Positions 56,390-64,000 of a DNA stretch of 64,000 nucleotides are shown piece after piece (within the stretch, counting starts at the first letter, position 1; each line of letters begins with the position of its first letter). Source of the DNA: Euonymus europaeus (lineage: Eukaryota; Streptophyta; Magnoliopsida; Celastrales; Celastraceae); contig OY756964.1 in the NCBI GenBank assembly GCA_963580455.1, positions 3,286,001-3,350,000 of the forward strand, in the 5' to 3' direction. The notes below the pieces were generated by a model that was not told the origin of the DNA, ran no database searches, and worked only from the letters and a program-made list of their open reading frames with translations. Both the position numbers and the translations under genes were made by a program.

Positions 56390-59300
56390 TCAATTCTGCT
56401 GATGAACAGCAATTTGATGGATGTCCATCTCTTTCAACATGACAGACCGTCCGCAGGAATCACATGAAGTAGTTCTAGATCCACACAAACTCTCATGCTC
56501 AGAAAGTCCTCTTAATCGGTCACGAACATCTGCAGCCGAGCTCCCAGCTTGAACCATGTCGCCACAAAACCGGCAGGTAACAAGACGTAGGGGGCAATCT
56601 GAAGCCTGATGTTGTACCTGTAAAAAAAATCAAAAATTAACCAAAAGTGACAATAGAAAAAGAACACAAAAGTCATTTCTGAAGACTTCAATCATTTCAC
56701 ATAAAAAGAATCCTGTATCAAGTGTCAGCATAAAGAAAATACCACTAAATATGGCTCTGATTTGACTTGAATGAAAATTTGGAATTAAACTAAGGAAATT
56801 TATCAAATTGCACACACTATCATACCTATACTCCTAAACTTAAATATTCGGACAGGATACAAGTATATGTTTAATCCTGATGACATGTAACATAAGAAAT
56901 AATGAAGCAAATAAGGAGTCATTTCTGAGACATTCTAGGACAAGGTTTGAAATGAAATTATGTCATTAATTATAAATTTTCAGTAAATAATTCAAGAACC
57001 GGATCGAAAAACAATGCACATTGCCAATAAATTAAGTAATCTATGTCTGAGACAAATAAACATATGGTTAAACCAGTTTAAAACATTTCAGACTCCTGTC
57101 AGGCAACTCAAATTTGGTTCAACTATTGCTCCTACAAAAGCCATTTCGATGATTAGAGAACAAGAAGAAGGGGGTTGAGTCAATAGAAAGATAATAGGAA
57201 TCCAAGCTGCTTGAAAGAAGCTACTCCAACAACAAAATGCATAATTCTAATGTTCGTACTTAATAAGAATGGGCAAGTCAACAATGGGTAGACTGAACAC
57301 AGCAGGACAACAATGACTAAAGCAGCATAATAACAACCAGAAGCCAATTCGTTATATCATAAACTAAAAACGAAAGCGTGCACCACCTACCATTGGTTCC
57401 TTCTCGAGGAATATTCCACATGGACATTGAAGGGGCTCATGGAACACTTTCACGTGCTTCTCCATCTCACCCTGCTGAAAAGCTTTCCCACATTTGTCAC
57501 AGTGCACATGATTCTTTGCCTCTTCAAGCCTCAATACAATTCCACAACCAGCATGCTGACAAACGATATTGTGTCTGCTGCAGTAGGCTTCATGTAAAGC
57601 TATACTCCTACTAGGTATAAAATGCCGACAGTTCCTGCACTCTACTGTATCGATCTCCATAGATGACGAGGAGGATGCTTGCTGACCTCCCTTACGATTG
57701 CTATTATTCTGAAAACTCACTGCCAACTTGTACTTGGTCGTCCCCTTAAAGCCAAAGATACCAATGCTGTAACTTCCTGCTACAACACTCTTATCCTTAG
57801 AGCTAAGAATCAAAGACTTTGAACCCACGTCATGGGAAGACCACTGGTGCTGGTGTCGGGTAGGAAAAATAAGAGGATATCTTGATATATAAAGATCAGT
57901 ATCACCACCACCTGTCTCAGTCTCTATCTTGACTTCAACTTCAATATCACCAGCAGCAAGTTTTTCCCAAGTATCATTGTCAATCAAGAACTTATAATAC
58001 GTGTAACTTCCTTCCTCGACCATTCCGGATTCCAACTTTCCAAATTCAAATGGTTTTAGGACCGGTTGGTCTGACCTCTCCGAAGTTCCATCTGAACCAA
58101 CTATATCAACTTCAATATCTGTTTCCAGGACAGACACACTGGATGAAGGTTTTAACTCAAGAACAAGCAACTTGTATGTCAGGACCCCATGGTTGACTGT
58201 GATCATTTCTCCTTGAGAAAGGGTGGCATGCTGGCGAAGGCTTGTTTCAAGAACAGCCTTGTGGTTGGGTATGTCCGAAAAGCCAACTACATCTGGCTGA
58301 AGTTTTGCATAAGTACCTTTTGGCAGCCGAACATACGAAACCTCAATCAAGGAAATTTGTCTACCGACATGGGCAAGCAAATTATTCCATATGTGTGGTG
58401 GAAGCCCAACAGAACCTTCCTCTGCAGTAAACTCAAGCACACCTGAATGGGCTGTTTTTTGTTTTAGCAGTTCGGTAGCATTAATGTTTGAACTACCCTC
58501 TTGGTCAACCACTGACAATCGGAAGTACATTGGTCCTTTATCAAAAGCACCTTGATCAGACAATTCCTTAAAGCAAGAAGGTGGCAGTTTGATTTTATCT
58601 CCACTTCCCTGAAAAGGTACAGCTTCTAACATACGAGTGAACATTATTCCTCCACCAGTTATAATATTTTCTTCCATATGATGTTCCGCCTGAAGAAAAA
58701 AAAACAAAGAAGATCCTCATGAGCGAGTCAACTAAAACTAATGTGAAACTACATTTCACTAACCTATATTATCAGGACCAGAAAAGCGCGTAAGACAGTC
58801 ATGTTGCAGATTAAGAACCGATCAAAAAATTGGTACAAAATTGACCACAGAAGAAAATGTACAGCTTAAAGGCAACTGCGGTCAACATTATCTATATTTC
58901 AAATAATCCGAGGTAAATCCATCATGGGGACAATAATCGTACTGATCTTTTCTTGTTAATGTAGGAACAACATGTTTTCTTTATATGCACAGGAACTTCG
59001 TAGAATGCAGACACAATATGCCATGCCAAGGAACCTAAAATAAGTTAGTTCTTTCATAGAGAAAGAAAACCGATGTTCGATGGATCGTTTTCTTCTTTTG
59101 TGTTTGATTAGTCATTATTCCACAAACAAAATCATGGAACAACCTCAAATCAAAGAAATTCTCAGTCTCTCCATATACATACACAGAAAGAGAGAGAGAA
59201 ATAGAAAAAATGCAGATCACAAAAGACAAATTAAGGGTATTATAGAATGGTAGGTAAGATAGACCTTGAGTTGGGCTTCCATGGCATCGAGCCTTCGAGA

Positions 59301-59447
59301 TCTTTGGACGGCTTCGATTGCATCTCTTTGCTTCCTGGCCTCCTCTTTGGCTTTTCTCTCTCTATCCAGTTTCAATCTGGCTATCTCTTTCCTCTCCTTC
59401 TGCTCTTTCTCTAACTTCTCTCTCGCTCTTCGCAGCTCAAAATCCAT
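56390..59447 (-). CDS. UFD1-domain protein with TRAF-type zinc fingers (PRLI-interacting factor K type)
   Basis: This is a plant UFD1-family protein, presumably a Cdc48/p97-linked adaptor for ubiquitylated substrates. The Arabidopsis relative is called PRLI-interacting factor K. Three exons in phase: 59447-59265, 58689-57391, 56617-56390, giving 569 aa. Residues 1-61 are a charged coiled coil (RAREKLEKEQKERKEIARLK). The UFD1 fold spans about 75-250: GDKIKLPPSCFKELSDQGAF, GVLEFTAEEGSVGLPPHIW, VGRQISLIEVSYVRLPKGTY, ETSLRQHATLSQGEMI. A linking beta-rich domain follows (about 290-395). The C terminus (412-569) is a run of Cys/His knuckles: CRNCRHFIPSR, CQHAGCG, CDKCGKAF, CPCGIFLEK, then CRFCGDMVQAG and CDSCGRSVML. 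It therefore differs from canonical UFD1, which lacks zinc fingers. Splice sites are canonical. Confidence 0.92.
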
Positions 59448-61188
59448 CCCTCTGTCTTTCTCTGAGATTCCTTCTCTGTATGAATATGTCAGTTATAGGA
59501 GGCGAGGCCTTGCTTTGTTTGTACAAATTGTATATCTCCGTAATCAATGACGATTGAAGACTTCTTCGAATTCGTGTAGAAGAAGAAACACATTCCAATT
59601 TCGACTTTATAGTTTATAGACGGCCAGACCTGGTTGGCAATGGTATTTCCCAACTCCAGAAGGATCTAGGCCTTTCTTTTCTGAACAAATCTGCTATGAT
59701 TGCTGGTGGAGCCCGTTAGCCCAACTAGTTTCTGTCTTGAAAAGGCCCAATACAATAAGGGCCAACGCAAAAAAAAAAAAAAAAGCCTCGTGGTTGCGTT
59801 GGCCTTGAAACTTGCCAGCATGAGGCCTTTAAAATGCATTGTTGGTGGTTCTTTTGATGAGCATTATTTTCATCCCATAATTTTCAAGTTGGTCACATTT
59901 AATTCAAAAATAGTGAACTTTTTGGCACTCCATCTATCCCTATCTCTTCCATTCTATGAAAACAGAGCATCATTTCCAAACCCATCATCACTCTCTGCAT
60001 CCGACAACATTTCCACTGGCTTCATCGCACAATATCCTTCCTTCTTTGACAAGATGCTTCTTGGTTTGAGTTGATGCAGATTGTGTCGTAGTTTGTTCAT
60101 TTTAGTCATTAGTTTCATTCATTTATGTTCTCTATTGTACCATCTTGGTCCCTTGTGCTTGGTTAAAGCTCCTTTCACATTTTGAAGAAAAATCAGTAGT
60201 GATGCATATTAGGTAGTGTTGGTATCATATGTTGTTTTATTTTTTCCTCACAATCTACCATGTTTCTTTATTAGAGATATTAATTGTTTGGACTGGTATT
60301 ACGTCTTGGTGTTGTGTCTCTCATATTTGTACTCTTGCAGATTTTTGGGAAGAACCCTACCAAGATCAAGTACTATGGAATCTGGCTGCAATACCAAAGT
60401 CAAACTGGTTATCACAATATGTACAAGGAATACAGGGTTGTGCTGTGTAATATTTTTTTAAAAAAAGTTTTGGAGTGTTTTATCTTGCAATCTTTTATAA
60501 TGAGGTGAACTTGTAAAATAACGGTGTAGAAATAGTGCTCGTCATTTCTTTTTCTTGTTCTTATAGTTTTATAGGTATTTTGGGTGAGTATTAACGGACA
60601 ATAGATATTATAAGATGATTCCGTCTCTTTCATTTTCATTTAAATTTTGGTCTGGTCGTAAATTTGTCTTGCTTCTCAAGAAGGTGTAAAAGTTGGGAGC
60701 ATTAATTTTGAAGAGAAGTGTGGGGAAATTTTCGCCGTAACCTTTGAGCCTACAATGATCGACAGTTCACCACCTCGATTGTTCGTCACCAAGGGGTCAT
60801 GGATTTGAAAGGAGAGGCTGAAAATTTCTCTAAAATGATGCGTGTTGAAAAGGGGAAAAATCCCCACGAAAAGCTAAAAAAATAATGAGAAAACATGATT
60901 CATTGTACCAACATTTGGTTGTGGATTGCACGATCAAAAATTCAAAATCTATTGTTAGCCTAAAAAGACAAAAATGCCTTGCAGTCTTTATGACAGGGAA
61001 AAAAACAGCAGAACATTTGTATAATTTAATTCACAAACTCAACTATTTTTTCCGTGTGAAGGATCGAAATGAATTCACTTTCACACGTTAATGAAATAAT
61101 AGGGAAAAAAATCTAACTGCATGTACATACAGATTACCCGAGTGGAAATGAATAGTCCACGCCAACAAAGCTGAACATATCTACGACT
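59448..61188. other. Intergenic DNA with an RPL18a exon fragment
   Basis: The UFD1-like promoter is at 59448-59700. An A-run follows GGGCCAACGC at about 59769. A single ribosomal-protein L18a exon lies at 60341-60436. From 60500 to 61188 nothing is recognisable apart from the 3' UTR of the receptor kinase. Confidence 0.6.
60341..60436 (+). pseudogene. Ribosomal protein L18a (eL20), single-exon fragment
   Basis: After TATTTGTACTCTTGCAG, a good splice acceptor, comes one exon reading [20 protein letters not shown], then [12 protein letters not shown], the very conserved middle of cytosolic ribosomal protein L18a. Two or three residues differ from the near-invariant plant sequence (Y for N after IK, Q for R twice). 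After the exon the sequence does not continue into the rest of the protein, and no upstream exon is found. The retained acceptor shows it came from genomic DNA, not from an mRNA copy. Confidence 0.8.
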
Positions 61189-64000
61189 CTACCTTCCTGA
61201 CATCAGACTAACCAGAGCATGATTTTCATAGAAGGACCCAACATCCCAATCTTCTGTGGAGGATGAAAGTGTCATCAAGGCGACAACAATAGATCTCATG
61301 CTTGGACGTAACTGCGGGTTCTCTTGCGTGCATGCCTTGGCAAGCTGCGCCATCTGCAACCAAACAAAAACACAGACATAGCTTCTTCAGAAATGAAACC
61401 ATATCTTATAAATTTGCTCCACCCAATTCCACTAGAGGTATTGTCCGTTTTGGATTATTCAATTCTCATAGATATATATCGGAGTCGCACGACTTTGTCA
61501 TTCTATTAGAAAAGGTGCCTCTTGGGGGAAGGTGATGAGCCTATGCTTATAAGCTAGATTGTTTGCGCACAATCTTTAGAAGTGTGAGTTTGGTTTCTAA
61601 CACCATAAAGACAAACTTTCTAATGTACAAACCTTTCTACCGACAGAGAAGCAAATAAATAGAACAAAAAATCTTCTCACCTTGACGACAGAGTCAAGTG
61701 GGTAGCCATCTCCAAGCCTGGGGTCAACTAATTTGCAAAGATCTTCCTTAGGGTCAGGCTGGTTCAGAGCATCCTCAAACTGTGTGACAAAATAAGCAGA
61801 AAGGTAAGCTCATCATTCATAAGGACTTCCTAAAGGTCATTCTAAGCGGCAAAGAGGTAGATGTCTAATAAATGTTTGATTCACGGTCAAAAGCTGTTTG
61901 ATTAAAAATATAGGGCATGTTAATCATTTAATCAAAGCTAAGTGCTTCAGCCTTAATACTCTAAACTAATTTATGAAGTCGAGGTGTGACAAGATGACAA
62001 ACCAAACCAACGAGGCCCTTTGACTCGGCAAGAGAATCGTTTGCCTTGACCACGGCTTCCTTGGCAGAAATAAGTTCATAAAGAACGACTCCGAATGCAT
62101 ATACATCCACTTTCGGCGAAACATCTCCGTATTGAGCATATCTGCACCAAAGTATGACAAAAACTCAATCAACACGATGAACAAAGAAATAAATATCACT
62201 CCATATTTTTCTCTCTGTTCACATTGTTACTCATTAAAGTAACTTATAGCTCAATTCCACGAGGATATCCTTCCTAAAATTAAACTTTGTCCGGCAAGTG
62301 TTATCTTGCGTGTTTGGCACTTCCCATGCCAAAAATAAACAGTTCCCTAGTATCTACACTCATTCTTATTTCCTGAAAACTGACTCCTCAATTCGCTAAT
62401 ACAATCTTCCAAACATGTTTTTCCTATGCCCCCCAAACTCCCAAAAAAAAAAAGAAAGAAGAACTATAACAATGCTATTAATAATGATATGTCAAAGAAA
62501 CGATTTGTTGAAGTAAATTAATGACCAAAGACACTTTCTTCAGAGAGAACTCAGGCAAAGTATCCCAACACGTTTATTGCTATGCGTTGACTGGAAAAAG
62601 AAAAACTCTAATAATGTGTTTTAAGTTTAGAGAAACGTCATTATAAATTGATAAAATATTTTTAAAATCTTCTTTTATTTGAGGACCCCTGACTCCATTT
62701 ATTATGCATGATAATGTCAATCAAGGTTTTGAAAAGCTTTAACATGAAACCATTGCTACTATTCATCTTGTCTGCGCAGTTATTAAGCTCAAATTCTTTA
62801 TTTTCTTGGAAATTTGATGAATCGAAGTTATCTTACTCAGGTGGCATATATCCAAATGTGCCCACGAGTTTTGTTGGGAGTGATGAGCTGCCAACCTCTG
62901 TTAGTTTAGTTAATCCAAAATCTGCAACCTGTAACACAAATAATTCAGTCCACAACAATTCAAAAAGGCTTCAAATAGGTGCTAAGGCAAGAAGATGTTA
63001 TTGCAACCTTCCCATGGAAATTCTGGTCTATCAATATATTTGCAGATTTTATGTCACGATGAATATAAACGGGAACAGTATGCTCATGTATATATTCAAG
63101 ACCTCTCGCTGAATCAAGGGCAATCTGCACCCTAGTAGACCACGTCAGTGGGTTCCTATCTGAGACATGGAAAAACATAATCATCAGCATCATTTGCACT
63201 TGCACTAAAATCTAACAATGATCACAGAAATCTAACCTGAGCCGCGCAAATGTTCGCTTAAGTTACCATTCTCAATGAATTCATATACCAGGAAAAGAGA
63301 ACCCTCAACACAGTATCCAATCAAGCGCACCTGCATGAATGCAAATACCAAAAGGTTAACAAAATCAAACCCACAGGATAAACAATCCAATAGGAACATG
63401 CAAGAATGCGCAGATGCATGTGAACACACATAAGCACAAAGATTGTGTCAGCGATAATTGAGAGAGAGAGAGAGAGTTTGCCAATCCAAAAGCCTTCCGG
63501 GGCAAAAAATTTCAGTTACTCAGTTTTTGGTCGTGATGGTATTAGTATGGCCTATGGGGCATATGATGGTGTGCAACAAGCTGTCAATGCCACAACAGAA
63601 AGAGAATGAAGACAGAGAAGACAGATTTGGTACAAAACTGCATTTGAACTGATAAAGTAAGGGCTACTGATGCCTAATTCCTCTAAGTTGCAAAAATGGA
63701 GATTACATGAAAACTATTGATCCCTCTCAGCTGCTCAGAAGATAGAGCTAAGTATTTCAGAAATTTGATAAGTGAAAAGTACAGGAAAAAAATGTATGCT
63801 TGCTGATTTCAATGATTACTGTAGAAAGGTATCGATCAAGATCCAACTAACATAACTAAAAGGACAGAAAACAGCATTATATTTTTCTTTCAAAGCCACC
63901 CATAGATAATAAAAGAGGGAAAGGGATTTTGTTACCAGGTTCAGGTGATGAACATGAGTTAAGACTTTTAATTCAGCAAGAAATTCTCGGGATGCTTGCA
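61189..64000 (-). CDS. CERK1/LYK1-like LysM receptor kinase, 3' part (kinase domain)
   Basis: This is the C-terminal part of a LysM receptor-like kinase that senses chitin or related oligosaccharides at the plasma membrane and triggers immunity or symbiosis. Exons inside the window: 64000-63936 (incomplete at the edge), 63330-63237, 63159-63008, 62928-62837, 62141-62003, 61779-61681, 61353-61189, all in phase. Kinase landmarks: [32 protein letters not shown], the catalytic loop [74 protein letters not shown], and [16 protein letters not shown]. The protein ends in LMSGR, close to the Arabidopsis CERK1 end. HRD and DFG are intact, so the kinase should be active, unlike pseudokinase LYKs. The LysM and transmembrane parts lie beyond 64000. 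Whether it is the orthologue of CERK1 or of a symbiotic LYK3/NFR1-type copy cannot be decided without the ectodomain. Confidence 0.93.

Noticed and set aside
61302..61535. 77-codon plus-strand frame in the receptor kinase region
   Set aside because: Antisense to the last kinase exon and its intron; composition is not protein-like.

Overview
This is a nuclear window from a flowering plant, most likely a core eudicot. Introns are GT-AG, often AT-rich, and intergenic DNA is AT-rich and full of degenerate transposons. The protein families (CslB, CAP-H, CYP74B, a LysM receptor kinase, ELMO/DUF1068) are all typical plant genes. I cannot name the species. Gene models were built by hand by joining exons in phase and comparing the paralogues inside the window.

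Layout. Positions 1-19.4 kb hold a cluster of four cellulose synthase-like genes of the CslB type. Copy 1 is a broken 3' fragment. Copies 2 and 3 are on +, and copy 4 is on -, tail-to-tail with copy 3. Between them lie a decayed PPR gene (3.5-4.9 kb), a small retroposon with a target-site duplication (9.07-9.74 kb), and a FAR1/FRS (MULE-transposase-derived) gene with one in-frame stop, which ends 82 bp before copy 3. From 22.3 kb the window is ordinary single-copy plant DNA: a divergent CNOT9/CAF40 subunit of CCR4-NOT (+), a 640-aa protein of unknown function with DxW repeats (-), an ELMO/DUF1068 Golgi protein (+), a fatty-acid hydroperoxide lyase CYP74B (-), the condensin kleisin CAP-H (-), a DUF212 PAP2-like membrane protein (-), a UFD1-domain zinc-finger protein (-), a ribosomal protein L18a exon fragment, and the 3' part of a CERK1/LYK1-like LysM receptor kinase (-) that runs off the right edge. 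Intergenic DNA carries two hAT-type non-autonomous elements, two Stowaway MITEs of one family, and a dispersed AT-rich repeat present at least four times.

How it fits together. The genes do not form one pathway. They look like a conserved eudicot linkage block. From memory of Arabidopsis locus names, the same families sit in three Arabidopsis segments: CSLB1-4, NOT9C, ELMO1 and CAP-H on chromosome 2; CSLB5/6, the UFD1 protein and HPL on chromosome 4; DUF212 and CERK1 on chromosome 3. The window appears to keep them on one stretch. The dynamic part is the CslB cluster, where duplication, inversion, frameshift and splice-site change are all visible. I found no CRISPR, no tRNA or rRNA gene and no clearly new molecular system. 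The most testable oddities are the copy-3 donor-site ambiguity, the exitron-like stop in the FAR1 gene, and the TED-motif change in three of the four CslB copies.
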